The position numbers and the translations under genes are program-made. Under the pieces are notes generated by a model. That model saw only the letters and a list, made by a program, of their open reading frames with translations, was not told where the DNA came from and did not search any database. Shown here piece after piece: positions 23,515 through 35,789 of a stretch of DNA of 64,000 nucleotides (positions are counted from its first letter, which is position 1; each line of letters opens with the position of its first letter). The stretch comes from Diphasiastrum complanatum (lineage: Eukaryota > Streptophyta > Lycopodiopsida > Lycopodiales > Lycopodiaceae), in assembly GCA_029204225.1 (NCBI GenBank), contig CM055096.1:63145240-63209239 (forward strand). Reading direction: 5' to 3'.

Positions 23515-24690
23515 GTAATGTAGCTTTACGTGTAACGCTCTAACAAAATACAGAATACGTCGACCTTTCGCTGTTGATTCAGATCTAGCAGCTTCCGCAG
23601 AGAAACTATCTTTGTTGCTCGCTTCACAAGTTATTCTTCTCAAAGCATAAATCTTTTTTTCCAGTGTATGGCTGTCTCAGAGAACGCAGCAACTCTAAAG
23701 TACTGCAGACTTGTTGGACGTCGTCTGTGGAAAAGCAGCAAAGCAGAAGATATATCCACAAGCTTTATGGATTGTGATTTCAATTATTTTGTTACCTACG
23801 TAGATAGAGTCTTCAAAAGCATTCAGCACAGATCATAATCTAGATAGGAATCTGAGAAAGCAAGGCGGAGAAGGTTAGGCTCTTAGTTATTTATATTGAG
23901 AGTCTGCCTTTCAATTCTGCTGTTTCTAATTTTGTTGTTCGCTAGAGAATGCACCCACAGATTGCTAATAAGGGATATGAGGTTAGTGAGTCTGTTTAAC
24001 ATCCTGGGGCTTGAGCAGTCACGGGTTGGTCTCACAAGTTAGAAGCTCAAGACTTCCGTTGAGGTTAGGACTCCAGAGTTCAACTCACAGAGGACATTAT
24101 AAGATTGTTGAATGCTGCTGTACATCATACAATAATTAGCATGGCTTGTGTGAATCTTCCTTTCCTATTTTTAATAAGATGACAATATGTGGCATCATCA
24201 CCACATATTGGAAATAATCATAAAAAAATGGAAATTTTTTTATGATTATTTCTTTGACGATATACTACATTTTTTTACACACTTGCAGCTAATTAAAAAA
24301 AAATTGTTCTTTGCATTATGGCAAATGACGAAGTTCCTCTTCTTGGATAATAGTTCTCCTCTCCCAAAATCTAACCATGGTCGCTCATCGTAGAAGACCC
24401 AATTGACTCTAACCAGCTGCTTTACACATTAAGTAAAGCCATATTGGAACTTCACGAAAGCAATAAACAATGCAACAATCAAATGCATTAACATTTTTTT
24501 AACCAGTTACAATACATTAACTCCAACAACTTGGGCTATCAATCAAATGCATTAACATTTTTTTAACCAGTTACAATACATTAACTCCAACAACTTGGGC
24601 TATCAATAAGATATAATTACCGGTAAAAACAAATTTAAGCACCCCAAAGTTGTTGAAGATTGGATAAATCATTGGTTGAGCTATTATAGT
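23515..24690. other. Upstream flank of diterpene synthase, no gene seen
   Basis: AT-rich, no recognisable gene. Contains a perfect tandem duplication at 24477-24604. The promoter of the minus-strand synthase would lie here, but no clear TATA box stands out near 23510-23600. Confidence 0.4.
24477..24604. repeat. Perfect 64-bp tandem duplication
   Basis: 24477-24540 and 24541-24604 are identical by eye; the unit begins AATCAAATGCATTAAC. The identity implies a recent duplication. Confidence 0.92.
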
Positions 24691-25990
24691 TAGAAATCAG
24701 AATTAATCTGATATACATTTTATGTAAGCTTCAAATGTGATACGATAATTAGTGTACAATTAATTAGATTTGTTGTATTCAGTTGTGACGGGGGACGTGA
24801 TCCATCATTGACTTATCAATCTGGCACTTGTCTCGTAGCTGGCTAATTGGGTTAGCCGAGTAGCCACACGTAGGGAAATTAGCCTGTATAGTATATTTTT
24901 GACAATATTTCCTATACTCAAGGGCATGTCTTGATTTTGTCAGTATTTTAGCCCATGTTGGGCCTATTAGTTAGACAGGTGCCTATTTTAGTGTGTCGAC
25001 ACTTGTCGAGCCCATGCATGTTACGACTTTTGATATATGTACAATTTTCTCTTGTAATACAATTAACTTTTGTTGTGCCATCTTTGAGAGCTTGTGAGGA
25101 GTGGCTATGGTGATTGATTGATGTGATCTGTATACTAGATCCTATCGGAATTTTAACTTGGTATGATAGCGGCAGGGTGATATAGGTATGCACGATCCGG
25201 TGGAGCCAACATCGGCATCTTTCATCAAGAAAAACGGCATGAGAAGCATCTCATGAGAAAGGACATCGACTTTTCTTCATTAAGAACCTTCAAAAAGAAG
25301 CTTTAGTTTAAAATTGCAAGCCATTTTTTGAAAGGGCCTAACTAAGACTAGAAGGCAACTTTTTTGGCCATCTGTGGGCCAAACTGACCCTTGAAACTGA
25401 TTGCTCAAAGCCAGCAGATAGAGCGTCATCACAAAATAGGAAAAAACATGTTTCGGGGAGTTTTCATCACCATTCCATTGAGCTGCGAGTGACCTAGTGA
25501 TGGGCTACATTCGTCGTTTGGATACCATAGAGCCAAATTTGGGGCAATTTTTGGCCGATGAAACTTGCTACAGGGTGGTACAGTGATAGATAATCGCTTC
25601 CAAATCATATTTGCTTATTTCTAATAGGGTAACATGGTGTTGGGAAGCGATAATAGCAGAATTGTGTGGAGAAAGCCAGTTTTGGCGATGGAAGTGCAGT
25701 TTGGCATTGTGACTACTCATCATTGGCGACAATTTTGAGAGGGCAAGCAGTCACACGTGAGAGGCAGACATAGAATACTGGTTATGAGTGGAAAAATCTT
25801 GTGATCAGGTTCAACTCTTGGGGTTTGAACCGACCAACGTCGGGTGACATTTGGGGGAATGCTCTCACATGCATGATCATTAGTGGCAGTGTCGAGCCAG
25901 ATGATAGCTGCATTGACACACGCATCTGTGACTTGGAAATTTCTCGTTCGAGGGAGAGATTGGGGCTAGCTTAGAGATACACACATTTGT
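24691..25990 (+). mobile_element. 5' fragment of a non-autonomous LTR element
   Basis: The LTR copy 24691-25158 matches the two LTRs of the element at 46069-50533. It is followed by the primer-site-like TGGTATGATAGC (25159-25170) and GGCAGGGTGAT, then internal sequence. 25725-25990 matches 47776-48036, but the intervening internal part is much shorter here (about 0.55 kb against 1.2 kb). There is no 3' LTR and no coding domain. A deleted sister copy of the intronic element. Confidence 0.75.
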
Positions 25991-26981
25991 CGCAGCTGGT
26001 AGAGTATATTGATTCCCTAAAATCAGACACCCGCATCACAACAATACTTGTGCAATTTACTTCCACTACAATGGCCAACCATCTATTACATAAACTCGTA
26101 AACCTGAACGGTAGTCAGAGCCCACATGAACGTCGCTCACAAGGTCTTAAGCAAGGCAACTCTTCTTGCGGCCCACAACCTGACATGAACTCTCAAATAC
26201 TGATTAGTGTGCTTGGCTCTCACCCTTACTATACTTGATCACACTTCCGCTCACCACCGTGGGTTTTTTATCAAGAATCAAGTGTCAAGTGTGTCCTCCA
26301 AAGTGTTCTCCATCAAGTGTCTTTTCCTTCACCTCCTCTTCCTTGTTTATACCATTCTCCATCTTTAGTGACAGCCTGCGCACAACTCCGCAAGGGTCAC
26401 CACCGCTTCATACGTGGTTCTCTCCGACGGTTCAGCCGCTACCGTTGAGAGACCGCAATCAACCGCTACAAGGCCGTAATCAAGAGTATTCGAGATACTC
26501 AGAGTAGAGTTTTAATCATTCTATATCTTAATGATTCTCCTAGAGATTCTAGTTGAATGGATTATCATATCCTAGAATTAGATTCCAAGGATAGTTATAC
26601 TTGGAAGTTTTTTATGAATTGTTTGCCACAGTTTGTGAATTATTTCAGACTATAATTATCATTTTTTCTTTAACTTTAATCTCCTAAGTTAGGGAATATT
26701 TCACTCAGTGGTTCATATAAGTGTTTTACATGAAGGTGATGTTACTAACTTGTGCTGAGTGTAACTATGTTGAAAAAATATATCTCTTAGTGTACTTTTC
26801 AAACCAGAGTTGTACTCCAGAACAAAGATTAACGATTGGAAATTGGTTTATCTCTGAGTTCTTGTTTGATATGAAAGTCAGACTAAGGATAATGATTTTT
26901 CTCGGTTAATATTGAAAGTTAAAGGAACTATTCCTGTCATTCTTTCTTGTGTTGAGAAGCTTTTAAGGATAGAAGCAGTTT
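25991..26981. other. Unassigned, probably decayed chromovirus
   Basis: No coding motif is readable, but the stretch leads into a chromovirus polypurine tract and LTR on the plus strand, so its right half is probably degenerate pol. Confidence 0.35.
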
Positions 26982-27465
26982 AAGGAGGGAAGAATGTTAT
27001 GGCCATATTTGGTTAAGGACCTGGAATAGTCCTAATATGGTAGACCGGCCCTCCAGTATTCGAGATTGTTGGTCACGCCGTGATTTAATTCCATGTCAAG
27101 GCCAGTTTGTGACTAATAACCTTGAGAGGACCCAGACACTCTAATTGAGACATATGGAGTATTGCATGTCTGTGTGACGGATATAGGCAGGAGGACTGCA
27201 TGAAGAGATGTGATCTCTTTATAGTTGACCTGCATGGGGGTTGCATGGTTTCATGCACAGGACTCTACTCTCTATATAATGAGGTGGGGATTCTCCCGTC
27301 AATATATTGGGTTTAGGTTACTAGTTTCTCTCTTCTCCTCTTGCTTCACCTGGCATGGCTTGGGGGCTAGATCCAGTTTTGATCTAGGATCGGTTGGGCG
27401 GTTTGACTCCATAGTCTCTCTTATTGTGTTCTCTTATCCTCATCTTAGGGGCAATCCTTTCGGGT
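26982..27465 (+). mobile_element. Chromovirus polypurine tract and 3' LTR
   Basis: AAGGAGGGAAGAA (26982-26994) precedes TGTTATGGCC. The LTR has TATATAAT near 27274 and GGGGGCTAGATCC then GGTTGGGCGG near 27362-27403, shared with the LTRs at 5586 and 39681. The right end is approximate. Confidence 0.7.
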
Positions 27466-27473
27466 CTTAATAT

Positions 27474-27550
27474 ACACACGCATACACATGCACACATACA
27501 CACATGCAAACATGCACACACATGCACACCTAAAAGCACACACCCGCACA
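27474..27550. repeat. (CA)n-rich low complexity
   Basis: Imperfect CACA/CATG-rich tract immediately right of the LTR. Confidence 0.8.
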
Positions 27551-27780
27551 CATGTCAAGGTGTCGAAGCTTCACATCGATGCATGTCGAAACCATCCAAA
27601 ACACCACCCCCCAAATGACTGGCCGACAAAATTTTGGCCGCATCTAATTATGTCCACCTTCAATCATCAATCGCCCGCTCTGAGCATCATCCACACGTCT
27701 CGACCACAAGCCGCCCCCCAAATCATCCGACCGTCACCCAAAGGTTTTTGAATGCCCGTTAACGACGGGCACAAGCAACT

Positions 27781-28410
27781 ATACTATGGGGCTATCATAT
27801 TCTACTCCTGGACTGGTGCACTACAGGCTCGCTCTATTTCATTAACTTCTTCTGTTGGCCTTGCCTTGGAAAATACAATACCACGGGGACCAACTTATTC
27901 CACATCTAGACTCGTGCTCTACGACCTCTTGTTGGTGCTACTCCATCAACTTCTTTTGTCATCATTGTCTTAGAAAATGCATTACTATGGGGCCAACGTA
28001 TTCCACACCCATATTGGTGCGCTACAACCTCTACGGCTTGCCCTACTTCATTAACTTCTTTTGTTGGCCTTGCCTTGGAAAAGACAATACTATGGGGACC
28101 ACCTTATTCCACACCTAGACTTGTGTTGTACGACCTTTTGAGGTTGTCCCTACCTCATTAACTTCTTTTGTTGGCATTGCCTTACTATGGGGCCACCTTA
28201 TTCGACACTCGTACTAGTGCGCTACAACCTCTGTTGGTCAATGGCCTACTTCCGTAACTTATTTTGTTGGTCTTGCTTTGGAAAGGTCATTACTATGGGG
28301 CCAATGTATTCCACACCTATTGTCTTGGTGTGATACGGCCTCTGAGGCTCGCCAACTTCATTAACTTCCTTTGTTGGCCTTGTCTTGGTAGAGGCAATAC
28401 TATGGGGCCA
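27781..28410. repeat. Tandem array of about 105-bp units
   Basis: About six units, each starting near TACTATGGGGCC (27781, 27880, 27983, 28088, 28184, 28291, with a seventh start at 28399). Each continues with TATTCCACACC, a CTACAACCTCT box and TTAACTTCTTTTGTTGGCCTTG. Units are 96-108 bases long and diverged. Open frames across the array on the plus strand are a by-product of the repeat and have no known domain. Confidence 0.88.
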
Positions 28411-28439
28411 TCGCTTCCCCAACTACCTCCTCTCCTCCA

Positions 28440-30084
28440 TTCACCTCAAGGTAAAAAACTTGTTTGGAGTAGTTAAGCTTAGATTAGTGAGATACCAAAA
28501 GCACCAAAGGTTTCTATTTTGCAAACTTTTGCTTGCTAATTGGATTTTGCACAACCAAAAAATGTAAAACTACCACCTGCCAGCCCCATGCAAATGCCTT
28601 GGACGTGGTTATGCTGTTCCTAACATCGGTATGAGAGCCCGGTCGACTCTTGTGCTATAGGTAGGTATTTGTGAAGATCAGAGGGAGGTGGATCAGGGCC
28701 CTATTATAGGCCCTCAAGCGCACTTAGGAAGGAGGGACTTTTCGACGTTTTCCAACAGGTAGGTGGGCGCATTTTTTCAGGCTTCCTCCATCGTATTTGA
28801 TGAACAAAATTGGGCGCCAATAGATCCATTTTACAACGCCCTCTCTGGTGGTTTTTTTTTTCAATGCATTTATTGTAGGCTCCATCAACGCAGATCAGAA
28901 CCTTCAGAGAGGATTTTAGTATGTGTAAAAGACTAAATGGAGATCATACTAGAAGCCTTCATTTATTGAGTTCTGTGATAGCTTTAAATCGCTGTTTTCT
29001 GCAAGGCATTTACATGCATTTAGTTGGAAAACAATTGCTGTTTTTCTAACAAACAAGGAGCAGAAATTTGTGGCCAGACAACCGCACTTCCAATTGGAGG
29101 TGTTCGCACTATTGTGCCAGTTCTGAGCGCGTTTTGTGGGGCCATCCAATCGCTGTTTTTGGTGGAACATTCAACCGCTGACAGCAGTATCAAATCTTTG
29201 TTTTCTGGAGTAGCAATGAATTGCACTTTTGTGAAGCAACCTAACGCTCCAATTTTGATTTTCTATTGTGTCTTTTAGCAAAAATTCCAGCGCATTTAGA
29301 GGAGTAAAAAATACTTAGTTTCTAATTTTTTTTCTAGCATAGAAGGGAGCATTTAAGGCTCATAGTTTCAAACTGTCCTTAAAGATTTCTAGAGCCCTGA
29401 CAGAATGAGTTCCGACACACTTCTATCATCAGAATTTATCTGTGTTGCAACCAAAAATCTAGTACACCATTTGCTGACATCAGTGATTTTGGGCACGGAG
29501 TTCCTTAGGACGTGAATAGTGATCATCGAATTCCAGTTTCCAACACTTTCTTTGCTCCTTTTCCTTTTGATTTGTTTTACATTTTTGCTACTCTCTTCGA
29601 ACTTTGACATGAGGACTCCCGAGGAAAAAATTTAATTTCCCCAAGAAACTCCATTGACTCAAAGAGGAAGGTCTTCGTTTTCAAGAGGAAAAGACAGCAA
29701 GGGATGTAGATGAGGAATATGAGACGTTCAATAGAGATGATTTTATTTCTAAAGAACAATATCAGAAATTAGAAACTGAGGTCACGAAACCAACACAGAT
29801 TTTAAATAGCATGCAAACGAAACAAGATAAATCATTGGCAAAAACTTAAAAGCCTAAATCATTTGCAAAACTTAAAAGCTTGTTTGCAAATTTAGTACCT
29901 TCTACTCCTCTCACTCCAGTTTCAACTTCAGTTTTAGTTCCATACTCAGCTTCAGTACCCAGTGTGTCTCCATTAGTTGTACCTCCCGCAGTTCTTACCC
30001 CTTTGGGAGATACCAGAATTGTCGGAAATCGGTGGATTCAGAGATGATCGACTGGTATTGGATTAGTAGAGATCTGATAGAGAC
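28440..30084. other. Unassigned sequence
   Basis: No recognisable gene. A plus-strand frame around 29880-30040 is Pro/Ser/Val-rich and a minus-strand frame at 29389-29610 is Lys-rich. Either could belong to a decayed gag, given the primer-site junction at 30085, but there is no motif to support it. Confidence 0.35.
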
Positions 30085-30540
30085 ATATTCTCTGATACCA
30101 AGTTGTAAATCAGTGGAAATGGTGTGCAACGGAAGTGGTGAGCAGGTGGTGCGTGGATCGGAAGTGCGGCATTTACCAGCAATGCATTCAAGATGGATCA
30201 AACCTTGCAATGTGCAATGAAACAAAAAAAATGTAGTGTAGACACAAAATACACTCTGATTAAATAACAAAAACTGAGTAGAATGTTTGAAGCTAGGCAC
30301 AAATCAGTAGGCGCTCAAAACCAGACTTCAGTTGAGTTCGTTGATGGCTGATTCACCAACTTAAAAACTGAATTTCACTATTTACAACACAATGTCTGCG
30401 GGATGATAACCTGATCAGTGATGATTGGAGGTCAGATGATCAGTACATTGAAAAGCTGATTTTAACCCACTTGATTAACTACATTAGTCCTGTAGTAGAT
30501 AGTCGTCGTTTTTGTCAGAGAGTTATGTACAAAAGTAGGC
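30085..30540 (-). mobile_element. Primer-binding site and LTR of a minus-strand retroelement
   Basis: On the minus strand TTGGTATCAGAG (about 30091-30102) is a standard initiator-tRNA primer site. The sequence ending CTGATTTACA just upstream of it would be the 3' end of an LTR that occupies about 30104-30540 on the plus coordinates. No partner LTR or pol was found, so LTR identity rests on the primer site alone. Confidence 0.45.
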
Positions 30541-30569
30541 GGACTGTAAATGTGGCGACATGGGTCAGA

Positions 30570-30830
30570 TTTTTGAGTTGACAATACAAAGGGTCAAAAT
30601 TTATACACTGGGTCAAAAAATATATATAGGCTCAGATTTTTCCAAGGTCGACAAAATTAGACCCGATCCAAGGCCGAAGACATCCAGATATTTTTCGCCT
30701 AGATCCAATCCGATCCAGGGTCAGAAAATCCTTCATTGGTGGGATTAACACTAACTTGAAAAATACAGTAAGTCGAAAAATTACAATGACTCGGAAAATT
30801 ACAGATTTTTGAGTAGATTTTATAGTATTA
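30570..30830 (-). repeat. Inverted copy of the AT-rich array header
   Basis: GAGTTGACAATACAAAGGGTC and following sequence is the reverse complement of the header that recurs at about 34150-34220, 35340-35440 and 35590-35660. Next to it are short AGTCGAAAAATT and GACTCGGAAAATT units, in the reverse orientation of the array at 34.2-35.8 kb. A gypsy element lies between the two opposite-facing copies. Confidence 0.65.
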
Positions 30831-33080
30831 TTTCTAATGTGCCAGTTGATTCAGGATCTGGAGTGAATATCATTACAAAAGAAATTGCTCATGAGCTTGG
30901 ATTGACTCATATCACACCTACTAATAAATTGTCAAGGCTAGCGGACCAAACCAGGAGGAAGCCAATGGGTTTACTCAACAATGTTGAAGTAAAAATCAAA
31001 GAGGAATTATTTTTGCTAAATTTTGTGGTAATTAAACCAATAGCAATCCCTACATATCCAATTCTATTGGGTTGTCCGTGGTTATATGAGGTTGATGTAA
31101 TCACTCATTGAAAAAAATGAGAGTTTCGATTTCCTATGAAGGGAACCAATAAACAAGTTCACATGAGTCGACTAAAGAACAAGTATAACAGTCAATCTAC
31201 GGAACCCGACATTGTTCCAGCATTGGGATTACCATTCAAGGCATTGATATTAAAGGCATCCAGATTGATGGCGGAGCTAGCGTAAATATCATGTCTGGAG
31301 ACATATACAGTAAGTTAAGCAACATGCCCTTACAAAAGACTCAATTAGTCATTCGCATGGCTAATCATACACGAGATTCTCCTCTGGGGGAACTCCGGAA
31401 GGTACTAGTCAGTATTAAAAGATTGCAACTTTTATACCAATTGGGAAAGCCCATTTGTCCACTATGTCAATTTATTTGTTGCCGAAGGGGTCGAAGCTAG
31501 CTCAACTGCATCAGATCAGGAGCACAACCAGGCATTAATAGAGGATGTGAACATAGAGCAATGGCCGCCAAGTTTATCTGAAATCATTGAGGAATCTACA
31601 ACGTTGAAGGAGGAACCCGCACAGTTGCATCCCACTCAAGTATCTCGAGAAAAGCTAATACAAATCAATCTAAAGACGGAAGATCATCCGCAATATTTAT
31701 TGGAGCTACTAATGATCCAGAGCTCATTATGCGTGCAACGACACTCTTTCAGAAGTATAAGGCTATCTTCACATGGTCATACAACGACCTACGAGGGGTT
31801 TCGAAGGAGATATATTAGCACACAATCGACGTCACCATTGATGCATGACCGATTTCGTCATCAACGGTATCGCATGAATCCAAAGCATGTCGAACGTGTC
31901 TGGGCAGAGATTGGAAAATTGGTAAAAGTGAGCTTTATCTACACTATTGACTACACACTTGCTAACCTCCGAGTTTGTGTGGATTACTGCAAACTAAATT
32001 CGTTTACTATCAAGGATCACTTTTTATTGCCGCTAATAGAACAAATTTTAGATGAAGTGGTGGGCCACGAGTTATATAGCTTTCTGGATGGATTCAATGG
32101 CTACAATCAGATTCAGATAGCCGAGAAGGACCAATGAAAAACTTTCTTTATCATAGAATGGGGAGCATACGCTTATAACGTGATGCCATTCAGCTTGAAG
32201 AACTCCCCAACAGCTTTTCAGAAGGTAATGACGAAGGCATTCTATGACTATCTGGACAAATTTATGAAGATCTTTTTGGATGATTTTTGCCTGTATGGTG
32301 ACATTGATGATCACTTGGATTATTTTAAAAAATGCTTTCAACGATGTTATGATTTTGGTATCAGTTTGAATCCAGAAAAATGTACTTATTGTGTGCAACG
32401 AGGAGTCCTCTTCCAGATCATTTCTAAGGTGGGATTGTCCATTGATCCTAAAAAGATTGAAGTCAACAACATGTGATTTCCAAAAACTATAAAAGGAATG
32501 CAGACGTTTTTGGGCATGACCAGGTATCATCGCCGTTATATATAGGCCTATTTAGACAAAACTTATATTTTATATGAGGTACTTAGAAAAGGAGCTGTAT
32601 ACAAGGTCATTATTCAACGATATAAGGCATTTCGGAATCTGATCGATGCTTTAGTCAATGCACCCATACTTCGACCTCCGGATTGGAGCAAACCATTTCA
32701 TGTTCATTGCGATGCATCTCAACTAATTGTGGGTTGTGTTCTGGCACAATTGGGTGAGGAAAAGGGCTACGAATCCTGTATATTATGCAAGCAGGCTGCT
32801 GACACCGGCAGACTCAGAGTTATTCAACAACAGAAAGGGAGGCATTGAGCTTAATATTCGCTCTTCTCAAGTTTCAACATTTCTTGTTGGATAATAAATT
32901 TACTGCGTATATGGATCATCAACCATTGCTTTATCTTATTTATAAATTGGTGGGTATTGATAACCTCTTGCTTTTTCAATCTAAAATTTAAACTTAGCAT
33001 TTGGGATGTAGAAGGTTGTGTAGAAGGAGGTTCTTGGATATAGTCAGGATTTAGAGTTCAATATTTGATTTGACATAAGG
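30809..33080 (+). pseudogene. Ty3/gypsy element: two protease motifs, RT and RNase H
   Basis: 30809-31111 has a retropepsin-like VPVDSGSGVNII and later YPILLGCPWL. 31255-31420 has a second protease-like motif, QIDGGASVNIMSG. 31547-32137 and 32180-32476 form reverse transcriptase: LRVCVDYCKLN, YSFLDGFNGYNQI, MPFSLKNSPTAFQ and the active site FLDDFCLYG, then NPEKCTY. RNase H start HVHCDASQLIVG lies near 32700. A few stops and frameshifts (near 32137, 32476 and 32545) break it. The FLDD-type active site and DGG protease fit gypsy lineages outside the chromoviruses. No integrase or LTRs were identified. Confidence 0.85.
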
Positions 33081-33281
33081 CTTATACTAACATTGTGTTT
33101 CTTTTTTGTAAATTCCATTGAGCAGGCTATAGGAGCGAGCAAGTATTTTCATTGCAATCTGCTATTGACTATATTTTAGGTAATTGCATTAAGTTAACAC
33201 TTGTGTATGTTTTTGCAAATGGTGAAGGTCATTGTCAATCGATGACTTAAGAATGACTATCTCCAAAAAGACTTAAGTTGG

Positions 33282-33590
<309 letters not shown>

Positions 33591-33630
33591 CATTACCTAA
33601 TGGATCTGAGCTTGAGCATTGAAATCCAAC

Positions 33631-33634
<4 letters not shown>

Positions 33635-33687
<53 letters not shown>
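33635..33687. repeat. (CT)n microsatellite
   Basis: Pure CT run of 53 bases. Confidence 0.95.
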
Positions 33688-33689
<2 letters not shown>

Positions 33690-33949
33690 GAATCTTATTT
33701 TATTAAGATACTCCCTATGCCATTGTTGAACGTAATTTATTTTGACCCCTACTATGGCCGAGATATGTGAGATATGTTTGATATTCGAGATGCGAGATAT
33801 ACAAGATGTGCGAGATCGGCCGCCATCCAATCATCGGTCTGTTGGATTTCAATGGTCGGCCTCAAATCCATTCAATAATGAGCATCTTGAAAACTGTATG
33901 TACTTACACATAAACCAGAAAAAGAAAACTCAAAGTTTTGAGCAGAAGA

Positions 33950-35780
33950 TCAAAAAAATTCAGTATCAAATTTTTTTGACCCAAAGATCAAAATCCAGAA
34001 TTAGAATTTTTTGATACAAGATTGACTGAAAAAATTCGTAATTTTTCTATCAAAATCCGAATTTTTTGATACCCAAAATCGGATTTGTTCGATGCGAGAT
34101 TGACTCAAAAAATTCGTAATTTTTCGATACCCAAAATCAGAATTTTTCCATACCCTTTGTATATTTTTCGACCCAAAGTAAAATCCGACCCTTTGTATGT
34201 TTTTGACTCTTTGTACTCTCAACTCAAAATTTTTTCGAAGACTCAAATTTTTCCGAAGACTCGAACTTTTTCAAAGGATCGAATTTTTCCAAAGACTCAA
34301 ATTTTTCAAAAGACTCAAATTTTTTCAAATGATCGAATTTTTTCAAAGACTCAAATTTTTTCAAATGATCCATTTTTTTTCGAAAGACTCGATTTTTTTC
34401 AAAAGACTCGAATTTTTCAAAAGACTTAAATTTTTCAAGAGACTCAATTTTTTTCAAGGGACCCGAATTTTTCCAATAGACCGAATTTTTTCAAAAACTC
34501 AAATTTTTCCAAAGGATCGAATTTTTCGAAAGACTTGATTTTTTTTTCCAAAGATTTCATTTTTTTTAAAAGACTGGAAGTTTTCGAAAGACTCGATTTT
34601 TTTCAAAAGCCTCGAATTTTTTCAAAGAATTGAATTTTTTCGAAGATTCGAATTTTTCAAAAGACTCGAATTTATTCAAATGATCGAATGTTTCCAAAGA
34701 CTCGAATTTTTAAAAGACTCAATTTTTTTTTGAAAGAATCAAATTTTATTGAAGAATCGAGTTTTTTCGAAGGCTTTTCAAAGAATTGAATTTTTTCAAA
34801 GACTCGATATTTTTCGAAGACTCGAATTTTTTTCAAATGACCGAATTTTTCAATAGACTCAAATTTTATCAAATAATTGATTTTTTTCCAAAGACTCGAT
34901 TTTTCCAAAAAATCAAATTTTTCGAAAGACTCGATTTTTTTTCCAAAGATTCGAATTTTTTTTTGAAAGACTCGAATTTTTTCAAAGGATTGAATTTCTT
35001 CAAAGACTTGAATTCTTCCAAATAATTGAATTTTTCAAAAGACTCAATTTCTTTTTTTAAAGCCTTGATTTTTTGTTTTCAAAGACTCGAATTTTTTTTC
35101 CCAAAGGATCGAATTTTTTCGAAGACTCGGATTTTTCTAAAGACTCGAATTTTTCCAAAGTATCGAATAGACTCAATTTTTTTTCCAAAGACTCAATTTT
35201 TTTTTTTCCAAAAGACTACATTTTTTTTTCCCAAAGATTCAAATTTTCCCTAAGAATCGAATGTTTCTGACCAACATTAAGCTTGGCAAAAAAGGATTTT
35301 CCTACCCTAGATCAGATCAGATCGAGACGAATTTATTCGGATCTTTTTTATATTTTCAAACCTTTGTATATTTTTTCGACCGAGAGTGAAATCTGACTCT
35401 TTGTATATTTTCGACACTTTGTACTGTCAAGTCAGAATTTTTTCAAAGACTCAAATTTTTTCAGACTTTAAGTTTTCCAAAGACTCGAATTTTTTCAAAG
35501 GATCAAACTTTTCCGACGCAACGTTGAGCTTGGCAAAGAAGGATTTTTCGACCTTGGATCGGATTTTTTGACTTTGAATCCTTCGAACCCTTTTTATATT
35601 TTACGACCCAGAGTAAAATTCGCCCATTTGTATATTTTCAACCCTTTCTACTATCAACTCGAATTTTTCCAAATGATTCAATTTTTTGGAAGACTCGAAT
35701 TTTTTCAAAACTCGAATTTTTTTCAAAGACTCGAAACTTTTCAAAGATTCAAAATTTTCCAGAGACTCAAATTTTTCCAT
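33950..35780. repeat. AT-rich 18-19-bp minisatellite array with header blocks
   Basis: Roughly 60 degenerate copies of GACTCGAATTTTTTCAAA occupy 34215-35270, 35430-35510 and 35665-35780. Between them recur header blocks of 120-170 bp: GCTTGGCAAARAAGGATTTTTC, a GATCGGAT-type segment, then CCCTTTGTATATTTTCGACC and TACTRTCAACTC (about 34140-34220, 35275-35430, 35515-35665). A related sub-array of about 45 bp units (AATTCGTAATTTTTC...ATACCCAAAATC) precedes at 33960-34140. Because the unit is often 18 bases, both strands have long open frames (Phe/Lys-rich on plus, KFESFE-like on minus). These are repeat by-products, with start codons only by chance. Confidence 0.9.
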
Positions 35781-35789
35781 TTTTCATGT

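Noticed and set aside
24477-24604. CRISPR-like repeat
   Set aside because: Only two directly adjacent identical units without spacers in a plant nuclear sequence.
34197-34538. Open frames rich in Phe/Lys over the AT-rich array, and matching minus-strand frames
   Set aside because: They exist on both strands because the repeat unit is near 18 bases; no start context, no domain, no conservation beyond the repeat.
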